Below, piece after piece: positions 33,982-53,633 of a stretch of 64,000 bases of DNA (position 1 is its first letter; every line of letters begins with the position of its first letter). The notes under the pieces are model-generated. The model ran no database searches. It was not told where the DNA came from and was given only the letters and a program-made list of their open reading frames with translations. The stretch comes from Curtobacterium flaccumfaciens pv. betae (GTDB lineage: Bacteria > Actinomycetota > Actinomycetes > Actinomycetales > Microbacteriaceae): assembly GCF_026241855.1 (NCBI RefSeq), contig NZ_JAPJDC010000001.1, forward strand, positions 3,162,001-3,226,000, read 5' to 3'. Made by a program: the position numbers and the translations under genes.

Positions 33982-33994
33982 AGTGGACGCGAGC
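33982..33994 (-). other. Downstream arm of the 23S processing stem
   Basis: AGTGGACGCGAGC on plus; its complement is in the 16S-23S spacer at 37228-37240, so the two sides of pre-23S rRNA can pair over 13 bp as an RNase III substrate. Confidence 0.65.
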
Positions 33995-34028
33995 CCGTGC
34001 AACAAGTGCACGGAAATCAGTGTGTTAT

Positions 34029-39098
<5,070 letters not shown>

Positions 39099-39541
39099 AA
39101 AAATACAGACCCAACACCCGAAGGCATCAGACCGAGTTGATTCTGACTGTTGACTGTCTACTGACAATCTTCAATCCAAAAGGAATTGCTTCATGACCCA
39201 GTCAGCAAGCCGACCAGGCACGAGGTCAATCAATAAATTGGCATTGACAATGTGCACGCTGTTGAGTTCTCAAGGACCAGACGCACTTGCTCCTCGGCTC
39301 GAGTTCGAGCTTCAGCCACAAGGCTTGTGTTCTTGGCTTGCCACCGGTGGTTCGTCGGACCCGGAGGTCCAGTGGCTCATCCCGAGGGGAGAGAACCGGT
39401 GGGCTTGTCATCCTAGGCGTCGAAGCGATTCGGCGCAAGGCCCGATCTGAACTTCAGTGGAGGATGGTCCCGCTTGAGGGCCGACGTGCTCTGGGCTTTC
39501 GCTCCAGCCGCTCCGCCGCACCTTTGGGGTGACGAGTAAGA

Positions 39542-39571
39542 ACTATACGCAGCCCTGAGCGAGTGCGCCAA
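39542..39571 (-). promoter_or_regulatory. rRNA operon promoter
   Basis: On the minus strand -35 TTGGCG (39566-39571) and -10 TATAGT (39542-39547) are separated by 18 bases. Start would be near 39535, giving a leader of about 440 bases before 16S. Confidence 0.7.
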
Positions 39572-39625
39572 GCCAGCTCCCATCCCGGGCGTGTCGCGTT
39601 GTGCAACACACGTCGCCCGGACGCA

Positions 39626-39660
39626 GCGATGCCCGGTTCCACAGGGGAACCGGGCATCGC
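39626..39660 (-). terminator. Hairpin terminator after tyrS
   Basis: Perfect 15-bp stem GCGATGCCCGGTTCC (39626-39640) with 39646-39660 and a 5-base loop, 20 bp past the tyrS stop. There is no T run, so the form is the GC-stem type common in actinobacteria. Confidence 0.65.
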
Positions 39661-39680
39661 AGGGGGTCGAGCAACCGGGG

Positions 39681-40994
39681 TCAGGCGAGGGTCACGCCGG
39701 CGAGGGTCTTCTTGCCACGACGCAGTACGAGCACTCCCCCGGGCAGGGCGAGGTCGGACAGCGGGGCGGCTGGGTCTTCGGCCCTGACGTTGTTCACGTA
39801 GACGCCGCCTTGGTCGATCGCACGGCGGGCCTCGCCGAGGGACTTCACGAGTCCGGTCTCCACGAGTGCGCGTGCGACGTCCGCTCCGGAGTCGAGCGTG
39901 ACCGTGCCCGGCAGCGCGGCGATCGCCGACCGCAGGGTCTCCGGGTCCAGCGCACCGAGCTCGCCGTTGCCGAACAGCGCGGCCGCGGCATCGATCGCCG
40001 CCTGGGTCGCCGCCACCCCGTGCACGATCGAGGTGACCTCGAACGCCAGGGTCCGCTGGGCTTCTCGTCGGAAGGGTTCGTCGGCGACGGCCTGCTCGAG
40101 TCGTTCGATCTCGGCACGCGTCAGGAACGTGAACTGCCGCAGTCGGGCGATGACGTCGGCGTCCGCCGTGTTGAGCCAGAACTGGTACAGCGCGTAGGGC
40201 GAGGTCATCTCGGCATCGAGCCAGATCGCGTTACCCTCGCTCTTGCCGAACTTCGTGCCGTCGGAGTTCGTGATGAGCGGGGTCCCGAGGGCGTGCACCG
40301 TGGCACCTTCGGCACGACGGATGAGCTCGGTCCCGGAGGTCAGGTTGCCCCACTGGTCCGAGCCACCGGTCTGCAGCGTGCACCCGTACTGGCGCCAGAG
40401 CTCGCGGTAGTCGAGCCCCTGCAGGATCTGGTAGCTGAACTCGGTGTAGCTGATCCCCGCATCGGAGTTCAACCGCGCGGCCACCGCGTCCTTCTTGAGC
40501 ATCGAGTTGACGCGGAAGTACTTGCCGACGTCACGCAGGAAGTCGATCGCGGACAACGGTGCGGTCCAGTCGAGGTTGTTCACCAGCCGGACGCCGTTGG
40601 CGCCGTCCGGACTGAGGAACCGGGACACCTGTGCCTGCAACCGGGACACCCACTCCGCCACGGTCTCCGGCGTGTTCAGCGTGCGTTCGGCCGTGGGACG
40701 GGGATCGCCGATGAGACCGGTCGACCCACCCACCAACGCGAGCGGCTTGTGCCCGGCGAGCTGCAGCCGGCGCATGGTCAGGAGCTGCAGCAGGTTGCCG
40801 CAGTGCAGCGACGGCGCCGTCGGGTCGAAGCCGCAGTAGTACGTGATCGGCTCACCGTCGAGGGCCTCTTGCAGCGCGGTCTCGTCGGTCGAGACCTGCA
40901 CCAGACCGCGCCACTGCAGTTCGTCCCACACCGAGTCGAAGGCGGGGTCGTTCTGCTGGCGCGTCAGGACGTCTTGAGCGGTATCACTGGACAC
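39681..40994 (-). CDS. tyrS: Tyrosyl-tRNA synthetase
   Basis: Charges tRNA-Tyr. The 437-residue class I enzyme has the HIGH equivalent HCGN at residues 64-67, the KMSKS equivalent KFGKS near 245, and YCGFDPTAPSLH for tyrosine binding. A C-terminal S4 RNA-binding domain (ARALVETGLVKSLGEARRAIDQGGVYVNN) is complete. The GTG at 40992-40994 lies exactly six bases after TACGAT (41001-41006), a leaderless promoter, so it is transcribed apart from the arginine cluster. Confidence 0.97.
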   Translation of the reverse strand: MSSDTAQDVLTRQQNDPAFDSVWDELQWRGLVQVSTDETALQEALDGEPITYYCGFDPTAPSLHCGNLLQLLTMRRLQLAGHKPLALVGGSTGLIGDPRPTAERTLNTPETVAEWVSRLQAQVSRFLSPDGANGVRLVNNLDWTAPLSAIDFLRDVGKYFRVNSMLKKDAVAARLNSDAGISYTEFSYQILQGLDYRELWRQYGCTLQTGGSDQWGNLTSGTELIRRAEGATVHALGTPLITNSDGTKFGKSEGNAIWLDAEMTSPYALYQFWLNTADADVIARLRQFTFLTRAEIERLEQAVADEPFRREAQRTLAFEVTSIVHGVAATQAAIDAAAALFGNGELGALDPETLRSAIAALPGTVTLDSGADVARALVETGLVKSLGEARRAIDQGGVYVNNVRAEDPAAPLSDLALPGGVLVLRRGKKTLAGVTLA

Positions 40995-41057
40995 TCCGCC
41001 ATCGTAGCGGCGACGGACGTCCGGCAGGCGCGGCAGCCGGGAGGCCCGGGGCCGGGT

Positions 41058-44424
<3,367 letters not shown>

Positions 44425-44442
44425 TGGTGATCGGTCCGTCGG

Positions 44443-45366
44443 CTAGTCGTTGGCGAGCAGCCAGGCCAACAGCGCCTTCTGGGCGTGCAGACGGTTCTCC
44501 GCCTCGTCCCAGATGATGCTGCGCGGGCCGTCGATGACGTCGGCGGTCACTTCGAACCCACGGTCGGCCGGCAGGCAGTGCATGAAGACGGCGTCGTCGG
44601 CGGCGTGCGCCATGAGCGCGTCGTCGACGCGGTACCCCGCGAAGGTGTCGAGACGCGACTGCTTCTCGGACTCCTTGCCCATCGACACCCAGGTGTCGGT
44701 GACGACCACGTCGGCACCCGCGACCGCGGCCACCGGGTCGGTCACCACGAGGACGGAGCCACCCGTCACGGCGGCGCGTTCCTCGGCGTCGGTGACGACC
44801 TGCGCCGACGGGGAGAACTCGGCGGGGGCGGCGACGCGGACGTGCATGCCCGCCGTCGCCCCGGCGAGCAGGTACGACTGCGCCATGTTGCTCGCGCCGT
44901 CGCCGATGAACGCCACGGTCTGCCCGGCGAGGGCGCCGCGGTGCTCACGGATGGTGAGCAGGTCGGCGAGGAGCTGGCAGGGGTGGAAGTCGTCGGACAG
45001 CGCGTTGACGACGGGGACCGTCGTGCCGGCGGCCATCTCCTCGAGCCCGGCCTGGCCGTAGGTGCGCCACACGATCGCCGACACCATGCGCTCGAGCACA
45101 CGGGCGGTGTCCGACGGGGTCTCCTTGCCGCCGAGCTGGCTGTTCGCCGTCGAGATGATCAGCGGGCTGCCGCCGAGGTCGGAGATGCCGACGTGGAAGG
45201 ACACCCGGGTACGGGTCGACGACTTGTCGAAGATCACCGCGACGCTCTGCGGACCGGCCAGCGGCTTCTCCGCCCAGCGGTCGGCCTTCATGCGGTCGGC
45301 GATGTCGAGGATCGCGGACTGCTCGGCCTGGCTCAGGTCGTCGTCGCGGAGGAAGTGGCGGGTCAT
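44443..45366 (-). CDS. argF: Ornithine carbamoyltransferase
   Basis: Makes citrulline from ornithine and carbamoyl phosphate. The 307-residue protein shows the carbamoyl-phosphate motif STRTR (50-54), the FHPCQLLADLLT segment and the ornithine loop MHCLPADRG near 261. The ATG at 45364-45366 overlaps the argD stop by four bases. Confidence 0.96.
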   Translation of the reverse strand: MTRHFLRDDDLSQAEQSAILDIADRMKADRWAEKPLAGPQSVAVIFDKSSTRTRVSFHVGISDLGGSPLIISTANSQLGGKETPSDTARVLERMVSAIVWRTYGQAGLEEMAAGTTVPVVNALSDDFHPCQLLADLLTIREHRGALAGQTVAFIGDGASNMAQSYLLAGATAGMHVRVAAPAEFSPSAQVVTDAEERAAVTGGSVLVVTDPVAAVAGADVVVTDTWVSMGKESEKQSRLDTFAGYRVDDALMAHAADDAVFMHCLPADRGFEVTADVIDGPRSIIWDEAENRLHAQKALLAWLLAND

Positions 45367-46586
45367 GCTGTGGGCTCCTGCGCTGCGGCGACGGCCGCGA
45401 GGCTCTGGGCGAGGATCGACAGGAACTCGTCGATCTCGGCGTCGGACACGATGAGCGGCGGCGCGATGCGCAGGCTCGACTCGTTGGGGGCGTTGATGAT
45501 GAGGCCACGCTCGAGGGCGGCTGCGTTCACGGCCGGACCGATCGGACCGGTCAGACCGACGCCGATGAGCAGGCCGGTGCCACGGACCTCTTCCACCAGC
45601 GGGGAGCCGATGGCGCTGATGCCGTCCCGGATCCGCTCACCCTTGACCACTGCGCCGGCGACGAGGTCGGCGCGCTCGATCTCCTGGAGCACCGCGTTGG
45701 CGACTCGGGTGCCGAGCGGGTTGCCGCCGAAGGTCGAACCGTGCTGCCCGGCCGAGAACAGGTCGGAGGCCCAGCCGAACGTGACGAGGGCGCCGATGGG
45801 GAAGCCACCGGCGATGCCCTTGGCGACGGTGATGGCGTCCGGCGTCACACCGTGGCCCTGGAACGCGAACCAGTTGCCGGTCCGGCCGACACCCGTCTGG
45901 ATCTCGTCGAGGATCAGCAGTGCGCCGTGCTCCGCGGTCAGTCGGCGTGCCGCCAGCAGGAAGCCCTCCGGCAGGTCGACCACGCCGGCCTCGCCCTTGA
46001 TGGGTTCGAGGATCAGGGCGGCGACGGATTCGTCGATCGACGCTTCGAGCGCCTCGATCGAGGTGTCGATGTGCTCGACACCCGGGATCATCGGCAGGAA
46101 GTCCTGCTGCAGCGCGGGCTTGCCGGTGAGCGCGAGGGCGCCCATCGTGCGGCCGTGGAAGCCCTGCTTGAGCGCGAGGATCCGGGTCTTGGTGCCGTCC
46201 GCACCCTTGTTGAGGCGGGCCAGCTTGAACGCGGCCTCGTTGGCCTCGGCGCCGGAGTTGCCGAAGTACACGCGGCCCGCGTCGCCCGCGCCGGTGATGC
46301 GCTTGAGGCGCTCGGCGAGTTCGAGCTGCGGCGGGGTGGCGAAGTAGTTCGACACGTGCACGAGCTTCGCGGCCTGGTCGGCGATCGCCTCCACCAGGGC
46401 GGGGTGCGCGTGGCCGAGCGAGTTCACCGCGATGCCGGCGAGGAAGTCGAGGTACTCGTTGCCCTCGACGTCCCAGACGCGGCAGCCCTGGCCGCGCTCG
46501 AGCATGATCTTCGGCGGGGTCAGGGATCGCATGAGCGACGCCCCGAACCGGTCGTTCCAGGTCTCGGTCTGCGTCTCGGTGCTCAC
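45363..46586 (-). CDS. argD: Acetylornithine aminotransferase
   Basis: A PLP enzyme of 407 residues that makes N-acetylornithine. Blocks include [46 protein letters not shown] and the PLP lysine near 255 in [13 protein letters not shown]. The GTG at 46584-46586 overlaps the argB stop (GTGA). Confidence 0.96.
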   Translation of the reverse strand: MSTETQTETWNDRFGASLMRSLTPPKIMLERGQGCRVWDVEGNEYLDFLAGIAVNSLGHAHPALVEAIADQAAKLVHVSNYFATPPQLELAERLKRITGAGDAGRVYFGNSGAEANEAAFKLARLNKGADGTKTRILALKQGFHGRTMGALALTGKPALQQDFLPMIPGVEHIDTSIEALEASIDESVAALILEPIKGEAGVVDLPEGFLLAARRLTAEHGALLILDEIQTGVGRTGNWFAFQGHGVTPDAITVAKGIAGGFPIGALVTFGWASDLFSAGQHGSTFGGNPLGTRVANAVLQEIERADLVAGAVVKGERIRDGISAIGSPLVEEVRGTGLLIGVGLTGPIGPAVNAAALERGLIINAPNESSLRIAPPLIVSDAEIDEFLSILAQSLAAVAAAQEPTA

Positions 46587-47635
46587 TGCTGGTGTCCCTT
46601 CTCGTTCGTACCCGCCACGTGCTGGCCGGTACTGCTGTCGATCGACGGCGACGCCACGCGACGGCCGATCTCGGCGTGGGTCATCTGGTTCTCGGTTCGT
46701 CGGCTCGGATCCGGGATCACCTCGGTACCCGCACCCCGCAGGGTGAAGACCTCGAGCAGGATCGAGTGCGGGATCCGGCCGTCGATGATCGTCGCACCGC
46801 CGACCCCGCCGACCACGGCGTCGAGGCACGCGGTCATCTTGGGGATCATCCCCGACTCGAGGCTCGGCAGGAGCTCGCGGAGCTCGTCGACCGCGATGAG
46901 GTCGACGATCGAGTCACGGTCGGGCCAGTTGCGGTACAGGCCGGGGACGTCGGTGAGCATCATGAGCTTCGAGGCCCGGAGCGCGATCGCCAGGGCACCC
47001 GCCGCAGCGTCCGCGTTCACGTTGAGTGCCTGGTCGGGGTGCGCGTCGTCGATCGCGATGCTCGAGACGACCGGGATCCGGCCGGCCTCGATCGCGGCGA
47101 GCACACCGGACGGGTCGACGTGGGTGATGTCCCCGACATGGCCGAGGTCGTACTCCTGCCCGTCGACCACGACGCCCTTCTTCTCGCCGGTGAACAGCGA
47201 TCCGCCGTCGCCGAACACGCCGACGGCCAGGCCCTCGCCGTGTTCGTTCATCAAGTCGACGATCTCGCGGTTGACCTCGCCGGCCAGGACGTCGCGGACG
47301 ACCGTGATCGCCTCGGTCGTCGTGACGCGGTAGCCGCCGCGGAACTCGGACTCGATGCCCTGTTCCTTGAGGGCGGCGGAGATCTGCGGCCCCCCACCGT
47401 GCACGACAACCGGGTGCAGGCCGGCGTAGCGTAGGTAGACCATGTCCTCGGCGAAGGCGCGCTTCAGGTCCTCGTTCACCATGGCGTTGCCGCCGAACTT
47501 GACCACGACGACCTTGCCCGAGAAGCGCTTGAGCCATGGCAGCGACTCGATGAGCGTCGCCGCCTTGACCGCGGCGAACTCGTGTTCTTCTTCCTTCGTG
47601 AGGGGCGTGCCGGCCCCGTTCGTGTCGGCCGCCAT
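46583..47635 (-). CDS. argB: Acetylglutamate kinase
   Basis: Phosphorylates N-acetylglutamate, the usual arginine feedback point. The core has [10 protein letters not shown], the [10 protein letters not shown] loop and [11 protein letters not shown]. At 350 residues it is longer than the ~290-300 usual length, mainly due to a C-terminal extension of about 36 residues (from [12 protein letters not shown]) and a short N-terminal one. The ATG at 47633-47635 shares one base with the argJ stop. Confidence 0.95.
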   Translation of the reverse strand: MAADTNGAGTPLTKEEEHEFAAVKAATLIESLPWLKRFSGKVVVVKFGGNAMVNEDLKRAFAEDMVYLRYAGLHPVVVHGGGPQISAALKEQGIESEFRGGYRVTTTEAITVVRDVLAGEVNREIVDLMNEHGEGLAVGVFGDGGSLFTGEKKGVVVDGQEYDLGHVGDITHVDPSGVLAAIEAGRIPVVSSIAIDDAHPDQALNVNADAAAGALAIALRASKLMMLTDVPGLYRNWPDRDSIVDLIAVDELRELLPSLESGMIPKMTACLDAVVGGVGGATIIDGRIPHSILLEVFTLRGAGTEVIPDPSRRTENQMTHAEIGRRVASPSIDSSTGQHVAGTNEKGHQQ

Positions 47636-48834
47636 CAGCTGGAGTACGCGCTGTTCTCGTGCACGTAGTCGTGCGTGAGGTCGTTGGTCAGGATCGTGGC
47701 CGAGTGCGTGCCGACACCGAGGTCGATGCGCACGTGGGTGTCACGCGGGGTCAGGTCGACGGAGTCGCTCCGCTCGTCGGGTGCGCCCGCGTGGCAGACC
47801 CGGACGCCGTTCATGCTGACGTCCACCGCGTACGGGTCGAACTCGGCGTCGGTGGTGCCGATCGCTGCGAGCACCCGGCCCCAGTTCGGGTCGTTGCCGA
47901 AGACCGCAGCCTTGAACAGGTTGTTCCGGGCGACGCTCCGACCGACGGTCACGGCGTCGTCCTCGGTCGCGGCGTGCACGACCTCGATCGCGATGTCGTG
48001 GCTCGCGCCCTCGGCGTCCTGCTGCAGCTGGCGGGCCAGGTCGGCACAGACCGCGGTCAGGGCCTCCTGGAAGTCACCGACCTCGGGCGTCACGCCGCTC
48101 GCACCCGACGACAGCAGGACGACGGTGTCGTTCGTGGACATGCAGCCGTCGGAGTCGACCCGGTCGAACGTGATGCGGGTGGCGGCGCGGAGCGCCTGGT
48201 CGAGCTGGTCCGGGGTCTGCACGGCGTCCGTCGTGATGACGACGAGCATCGTCGCGAGGCCCGGGGCGAGCATCCCCGCACCCTTGGCCATGCCGCCGAC
48301 GGTCCAGCCGTCCTCGGTCACGACGGACTGCTTGGCCTTCGTGTCCGTCGTCATGATCGCGGTGGCCGCATCCGGACCGCCGTCGTCGCTGAGTGCAGCA
48401 CTCGCCAGGTCGACGCCACGGAGCACGTTGTCGCGGAAGGTCTGGTCGCCCACACCGATGAGCCCGGTGGAGCAGACGACGACGTCGCCGGCCCCGATCC
48501 CGAGGGCGTCGCCCACGGCTTCGGCCGTCAGGTGCGTGGTCTGGAAGCCGAACGGGCCGGTGAAGCAGTTCGCGCCGCCGGAGTTCAGGACGACGGCACG
48601 CGCGACGCCGTCACCGACGACCTGGCGGGACCAGATGACGGGGTGCGCCTGGGCCCGGTTGCTGGTGAAGACGGCGGCCACGGCCGCGTCGGGGCCATCG
48701 TTGACGACGAGGGCCACGTCCGGCTTGCCGCTCGTCTTGAGACCGGCGGTGACGCCGGCGGCGCGGAAGCCCGCTGCCGCGGTGACGCCCTGGAGGCCCG
48801 GCTCGGTCTGGGTGGTCGTGCCTGCGTCGGTCAC
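47635..48834 (-). CDS. argJ: Bifunctional ornithine acetyltransferase / N-acetylglutamate synthase
   Basis: Transfers acetyl from acetylornithine to glutamate, closing the acetyl cycle; it can also start the pathway. The 399-residue proenzyme has the self-cleavage site in [14 protein letters not shown] (Ala-Thr), the [11 protein letters not shown] start and the CSTGLIG segment. The GTG at 48832-48834 overlaps the argC stop (GTGA). With no argA seen here, ArgJ may be the synthase. Confidence 0.96.
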   Translation of the reverse strand: MTDAGTTTQTEPGLQGVTAAAGFRAAGVTAGLKTSGKPDVALVVNDGPDAAVAAVFTSNRAQAHPVIWSRQVVGDGVARAVVLNSGGANCFTGPFGFQTTHLTAEAVGDALGIGAGDVVVCSTGLIGVGDQTFRDNVLRGVDLASAALSDDGGPDAATAIMTTDTKAKQSVVTEDGWTVGGMAKGAGMLAPGLATMLVVITTDAVQTPDQLDQALRAATRITFDRVDSDGCMSTNDTVVLLSSGASGVTPEVGDFQEALTAVCADLARQLQQDAEGASHDIAIEVVHAATEDDAVTVGRSVARNNLFKAAVFGNDPNWGRVLAAIGTTDAEFDPYAVDVSMNGVRVCHAGAPDERSDSVDLTPRDTHVRIDLGVGTHSATILTNDLTHDYVHENSAYSS

Positions 48835-49928
48835 GGTGCGACTCCGTCCACGCTGAGGCCCGTGGTCTCGGGGAGACCGAGGGCGATGTTCGCCGACTGG
48901 ACGGCGGCGCCCGCCGTGCCCTTGGCGAGGTTGTCGAGCGCGGTCACCGCGACGACACGGCCGGCGGCCTCGTCGACGGCGATGCCGACGAGCGCGGTGT
49001 TCGCACCGATCGTGTCCGCGACCCGGGGGAACTCGCCCTCGGGCAGCAGGTGGACGAACGGCTCGTCGGCGTACGCCTGTTCCCAGGCGAGTCGGACGTC
49101 GCGTGCGCTGACGCCGGGCGAGAGCTTCGCGGTGGTGGTCGCGAGGATCCCCCGCGACATCGGGACCAGGACCGGCGTGAACGAGATCGTCACGTCGGAG
49201 GCCCCCGCGACCTGCAGGTTCTGCTGGATCTCGGGGACGTGCCGGTGCGAGCCGCCGACGGCGTACGCGCTGGCGGACCCCATGATCTCGGAGGCCAGGT
49301 AGGTGGTGCTGAGCTTCTTGCCGGCACCGCTCGGGCCGACGCTGAGCACCGCGACGAGGTCGTCGGACTCGACGAGGCCGGCCTGGATGCCCGGCTGGAT
49401 GCCGAGCGTCACCGCGGTGACGTTGCAGCCGGGCACCGCGATGCGCTTCGTGCCGACCAGGGCGGAACGCTGCTTGCCCTGCGAGGCGATGTCGTCGACC
49501 TCGCGCCATTCATCGGCCGAGCCCGGAGTGGGCGCCGCGAGCAGCAGCTCGGGCAGCCCGTAGGTCCACGCGCCGAAGTAGTCACCGCCGTAGAACCGCT
49601 CCCACGCCGCCGGGTCCGTCAGACGGTGGTCCGCGCCGCAGTCGATGACGAGCGTGTCGTCGCCGAGTTCCGCGGTGATCGCTCCGGACTGCCCGTGCGG
49701 CAGTGCCAGGAACACCACGTCGTGCCCGCGCAGCGTCTCGGCCGTCGTCTCCGCCAGGGTCAGGTGCGACAGTGAACGGAGGTGCGGCTGCGTCGCGATC
49801 AGGGGCTGTCCGGCGTTCGAGAACGCCGTCACCGTCCTGACCTCGAACTCGGGGTGGGCGGAGAGCACGCGCAGGAGCTCACCACCCGCGTAGCCGGAGG
49901 CTCCCGCCACGGCGACGGATACGGACAT
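48831..49928 (-). CDS. argC: N-acetyl-gamma-glutamyl-phosphate reductase
   Basis: Reduces acetylglutamyl phosphate with NADPH. The 365-residue protein has the Rossmann loop [11 protein letters not shown] and the catalytic Cys near residue 168 in VPGCNVTA. It is first in the argCJBDFGH cluster, with AAGGTGG upstream of the ATG at 49926-49928. It starts 78 bp past pheT. I see no ARG box in that gap. Confidence 0.95.
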   Translation of the reverse strand: MSVSVAVAGASGYAGGELLRVLSAHPEFEVRTVTAFSNAGQPLIATQPHLRSLSHLTLAETTAETLRGHDVVFLALPHGQSGAITAELGDDTLVIDCGADHRLTDPAAWERFYGGDYFGAWTYGLPELLLAAPTPGSADEWREVDDIASQGKQRSALVGTKRIAVPGCNVTAVTLGIQPGIQAGLVESDDLVAVLSVGPSGAGKKLSTTYLASEIMGSASAYAVGGSHRHVPEIQQNLQVAGASDVTISFTPVLVPMSRGILATTTAKLSPGVSARDVRLAWEQAYADEPFVHLLPEGEFPRVADTIGANTALVGIAVDEAAGRVVAVTALDNLAKGTAGAAVQSANIALGLPETTGLSVDGVAP

Positions 49929-50005
49929 GGGATTCCACCTTTGGTCGGACTGGTCGTCGAGAGAGTCGGAGGCGGCGACCCCGGGCGGTGCTGATCCCGT
50001 GTGGG

Positions 50006-52498
50006 TCAGTCGCGCAGGGTCGCCCCGAATCGCTCGCCGGCACGTCGGACAGCGCCGTCACGGGCCTCGGTGGCCTCGGCAGCGGTCAGCGTGCGGTCCG
50101 TGGCACGGAAGCGCAGGGCGAACGTCAGGGACTTCTGTCCCTCGTCCACGCCGGAGCCCCGGTAGTCATCCACGAGCCGAGCATACTCCAACAGGTCTCC
50201 GGCGCCAGAGCGCACCGCATCCAGCACGTCACCGGCCGGCACGTCGGCGTCGACGACGAGCGAGAGGTCCTGCGTGGCTGCCGGGTAGGAGACGATCGGC
50301 GCGACCGCGACGAGTTCCGGGGCCGCGGCGACCAGTGCGTCGAGGTCGAGCTCGACGACCGCCACCACGCGGGGCAGGACGGCGGCCTCGGCCAGTTCGG
50401 GCAGGAGCTCTCCGGCGACGCCCACGACCGTGCCGTCGACGAGCAGCGACGCGGCGCGGCCCGGGTGCAGGGACGGGTGGGTCGTCTGCGCGACGGTGAG
50501 TTCGACACCGACGGCCCAGGCGACCTGGCGGGCCGCATCGATCGCGTCGGCGATGCCGAACGGTTCCGCCGTGGTGCCCGGCTGCTTGACGACCCGGTGG
50601 CCGGTGAGCAGTGCGGCGACGTGGAAGGGCTGGGCGGGCAGCGAGGCGTCCAGCGCCTCGAGCGTCGCACGGTCGGGCCGGGCGGCGCCCGCCGGGACCT
50701 CGTCGGTGCCGAGCGTCACGCCCGTCACCGGCAGGAACACCCGGGACGTCTCGTAGAGCGCGACGTCGACGAGCCCGCGCGACACGTTGCGACGGGCGGC
50801 GTCGACCAGGGCCGGCACGCCGCTGCGGCGCAGGAGGTTCTGCTCGCTGTCCAGGGCGTTGGCGAGCACGACGCTCGGTCCGCCCTGCGGGTCGATCCCC
50901 GGGTAGGCGTCCTGCGTGGCAGCGGACACGAACGGCGCCGTGACGACCTCGGTCAGGCCCGCCGCGGCCAGCGCCGAGGCAACCCGACGACGAGCCTGCT
51001 GGTGCCGGGTCAGGCTCCGACCGGGCGGAGCGACCGGCAGCACGCTCGGGATCCGGTCGTAGCCGACGATGCGCGCGACCTCTTCGACGAGGGTGGTGTC
51101 GTCGGTCAGGTCGGGACGCCAGGTGGGCGGGGTGACCGTGAGCTGCTCACCGTCGGCCTCGACCGTGGCGCCGATCGCGCGGAGTGTGTCGATGACCTCG
51201 GCGTCGGTGTACTCGACGCCGACGAGCTCGGCCGGACGCGAGAGCCGCATCGCCACGGTCGCCCGCGGCTCGGTGTCGACGAGCGTGGACCCGAGGGTGT
51301 CAGCGGTGCCGCCGGCGAGCTCGACGAGGAGCTCGACGGCACGGTTCGCCGCGGCCTCGGCCACCTGCGGGTCGACACCACGCTCGAAGCGACGGGATGC
51401 CTCGCTGGGGAGCTTGTGGCGACGAGCGGTGCGGGCAATGGAGACCTGGTCGAACCCGGCGGCCTCGATCAGCACGTCGGTCGTGCTCGCCGAGATCTCG
51501 GTGCGGGCTCCGCCCATGACGCCGGCGAGGCCGACGGGACCGTGGTCGTCGGTGATGACGAGGTCTTCGGGGTCGAGCTTCCGGACGGTGCTGTCGAGGG
51601 TCTCGAGCGTCTCGCCAGCGGCCGCCCGGCGCACGCCGAGGCCGCCCGCGACGGTCTGCAGGTCGTAGCCGTGGAGCGGCTGGCCGAGCTCGAACATGAC
51701 GTAGTTCGTGACGTCGACGGGCAGGGAGATGGAGCGCACCCCGGCCAGCGACAGGCGCGACACCATCCAGGACGGTGTCTTCGCGGCCGGGTCGATCCCG
51801 CGCACGACACGCGTGACGAACGTCGATGCTCCGGCCCGACCCCGGATCGGGGCCTGGTCGTCGATCGTGACCCGGAAGCCCTCGGCCGTCCGCGGCGCGA
51901 CGCGGTCGACGGGGTCGTGGAAGCTCGCTCCGGTGGCGTGCGCGTACTCGCGGGCGACCCCGCGCATGCTGAGCACGTAGCCGCGGTCCGGCGTGACGTT
52001 GATCTCGACCGCGGCGTCGTCGAGGCCGAGGAGCGCGATGGCGTCGGCACCGACGGTGGGGTCCATGCCGAGGTCGGCGAAGCGCAGGATGCCGTCGTGC
52101 TCGTCGCCCAGCCCGAGCTCGCGGGCCGAGGCGATCATGCCGTCGGACACGTGCCCGTAGGTCTTGCGGGCTGCGATCGGGAACGGCCCGGGCAGGACTG
52201 CGCCGGGCAGCGTGACGACGACGAGGTCGCCGACGTCGAAGTTGTGCGCGCCGCAGACGATGCCGCGGGGCTCGGCTTCGCCGACGTCCACCTGGCACCA
52301 GTTGATGGTCTTGCCGTTCTTCTGCGGCTCGGGGACGCGCTCGAGGACCCGACCGACCACGATGGGTCCGGTCAGGTCGAAGGTGTGGACGTCCTCTTCC
52401 TCGAAGCCGACCGACACGAGCGCCGCGTGGACGTGCTCGAGGGTGACGTCCTCGGGGAGGTCGACGGACTCACCGAGCCAACGGAGTGGGACGCGCAT
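50006..52498 (-). CDS. pheT: Phenylalanyl-tRNA synthetase beta subunit
   Basis: The large subunit (830 residues) of the alpha2-beta2 enzyme. It has the N-terminal EMAP/tRNA-binding domain ([15 protein letters not shown]), the B3/B4 editing domain near 220-400 and the C-terminal anticodon-binding fold ([20 protein letters not shown]). The ATG shares one base with the pheS stop (TGATG). Complete and typical. Confidence 0.96.
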   Translation of the reverse strand: MRVPLRWLGESVDLPEDVTLEHVHAALVSVGFEEEDVHTFDLTGPIVVGRVLERVPEPQKNGKTINWCQVDVGEAEPRGIVCGAHNFDVGDLVVVTLPGAVLPGPFPIAARKTYGHVSDGMIASARELGLGDEHDGILRFADLGMDPTVGADAIALLGLDDAAVEINVTPDRGYVLSMRGVAREYAHATGASFHDPVDRVAPRTAEGFRVTIDDQAPIRGRAGASTFVTRVVRGIDPAAKTPSWMVSRLSLAGVRSISLPVDVTNYVMFELGQPLHGYDLQTVAGGLGVRRAAAGETLETLDSTVRKLDPEDLVITDDHGPVGLAGVMGGARTEISASTTDVLIEAAGFDQVSIARTARRHKLPSEASRRFERGVDPQVAEAAANRAVELLVELAGGTADTLGSTLVDTEPRATVAMRLSRPAELVGVEYTDAEVIDTLRAIGATVEADGEQLTVTPPTWRPDLTDDTTLVEEVARIVGYDRIPSVLPVAPPGRSLTRHQQARRRVASALAAAGLTEVVTAPFVSAATQDAYPGIDPQGGPSVVLANALDSEQNLLRRSGVPALVDAARRNVSRGLVDVALYETSRVFLPVTGVTLGTDEVPAGAARPDRATLEALDASLPAQPFHVAALLTGHRVVKQPGTTAEPFGIADAIDAARQVAWAVGVELTVAQTTHPSLHPGRAASLLVDGTVVGVAGELLPELAEAAVLPRVVAVVELDLDALVAAAPELVAVAPIVSYPAATQDLSLVVDADVPAGDVLDAVRSGAGDLLEYARLVDDYRGSGVDEGQKSLTFALRFRATDRTLTAAEATEARDGAVRRAGERFGATLRD

Positions 52499-53538
52499 CA
52501 GACCACCGTTCCGAACTGCTGCGAGAAGCGGATGTCGCCCTCGAGGAAGTCACGCATGTCGTTCAGGCCGTTGCGGAACTGCAGTGTCCGCTCGATGCCC
52601 ATGCCGAACGCGAAGCCCTGGTACTCGTCCGGGTCGATGCCGGCGGCACGCAGGACGTTGGGGTTCACCATGCCGCAGCCACCCCACTCGACCCACCGCG
52701 CGCCACCCTTGGCGTTCGGCTGCCAGACGTCCATCTCGGCGCTGGGCTCGGTGAACGGGAAGTAGTTCGGGCGGAGCCGGATCTGCGCCTCGGCGCCGAA
52801 CATCTGCCGGGCGAAGTGCTCGAGCGTGCCGCGCAGGTGCGCCATCGTCAGACCCTTGTCGATCGCGATGCCCTCGACCTGGGTGAAGACCGGCAGGTGC
52901 GTGGCGTCGAGCTCGTCGGCGCGGTAGACGCGACCCGGGGCGATGACGTACAGCGGGAGGTCACGCGACAGCAGCGACCGCACCTGCACCGGTGAGGTGT
53001 GGGTGCGCATGACCAGGTGCCGGTCGACGGGCTCGACGAAGATCGTGTCCGCCATGGCCCGGGCCGGGTGGTCCTGGTCGAAGTTCAGCGCGTCGAAGTT
53101 GAACCACTCGTGCTCGAGTTCGGGGCCTTCTGCCACTTCCCACCCCATGCCCACGAAGATGTCGGCGACGGCTTCGTTCAGCAGCGAGAGCGGGTGGCGG
53201 GAGCCGGTGGCGCGGTGGACCGGCAACGCGGTGACGTCGACGCGCTCGGCTTCGAGCCGTGCGCGCTCCTCGGCCACCGCGAGGACGGATTCCTGCTCGG
53301 CGATCGCCGCGTTCACCCGCCCACGGGCCTGCCCGACGAGCTTGCCCGCCGCGGCCTTCTGCTCCGGCGGCACACTGCGCATCGATGCGTTCATCCGCGC
53401 CAACGGTGACTGCTCACCGGTGTGCTCGGCCCTGGCCTGCTTCAGTTCTGCGACCGTCGTCGTGGCACGGACGGCGGCGAGGGCCGCGTCCACCGCGTCG
53501 GCGACGGCCGATTCGCTGATCTCGAGAGGTTCTGACAC
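52498..53538 (-). CDS. pheS: Phenylalanyl-tRNA synthetase alpha subunit
   Basis: The catalytic class II subunit (346 residues). An N-terminal coiled coil (about 1-85) leads to the core with MRTHTSPVQ, GRVYRADELDATH, FTQVEGIAID and the motif 3 block FGMGIERTLQFRNG. The GTG at 53536-53538 lies eight bases after TAGGCT (53547-53552), suggesting a leaderless pheST transcript. Confidence 0.96.
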   Translation of the reverse strand: MSEPLEISESAVADAVDAALAAVRATTTVAELKQARAEHTGEQSPLARMNASMRSVPPEQKAAAGKLVGQARGRVNAAIAEQESVLAVAEERARLEAERVDVTALPVHRATGSRHPLSLLNEAVADIFVGMGWEVAEGPELEHEWFNFDALNFDQDHPARAMADTIFVEPVDRHLVMRTHTSPVQVRSLLSRDLPLYVIAPGRVYRADELDATHLPVFTQVEGIAIDKGLTMAHLRGTLEHFARQMFGAEAQIRLRPNYFPFTEPSAEMDVWQPNAKGGARWVEWGGCGMVNPNVLRAAGIDPDEYQGFAFGMGIERTLQFRNGLNDMRDFLEGDIRFSQQFGTVV

Positions 53539-53633
53539 GAGACCCAAGCCTACCGGCCGTCGGGATACCACCCACCTGCACCGAGCGGACGGTGGATGGC
53601 CGACGCCGACGACCGGCCTGGGGAGGGACGAGG

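Larger units (their letters stand above)
39099..39680 (-). other. rRNA leader and promoter region (582 bp)
   Basis: No gene is seen. It holds the rrn promoter at 39542-39571, a boxA-like antitermination motif CCTTGAGAACTCAACAGCGTG (minus, 39255-39275), the upstream arm of the 16S processing stem (39242-39255) and the tyrS terminator (39626-39660). The sequence near 16S is AT-richer than the genes. Confidence 0.75.

Noticed and set aside
49929..50005. ARG box upstream of argC
   Set aside because: No match to the AT-rich TNTGAATWWWWATTCANW pattern is visible.
53539..53633. T-box or attenuator before pheS
   Set aside because: The gap is short, lacks a T-box core, and a -10 hexamer just upstream of the GTG points to a leaderless message.
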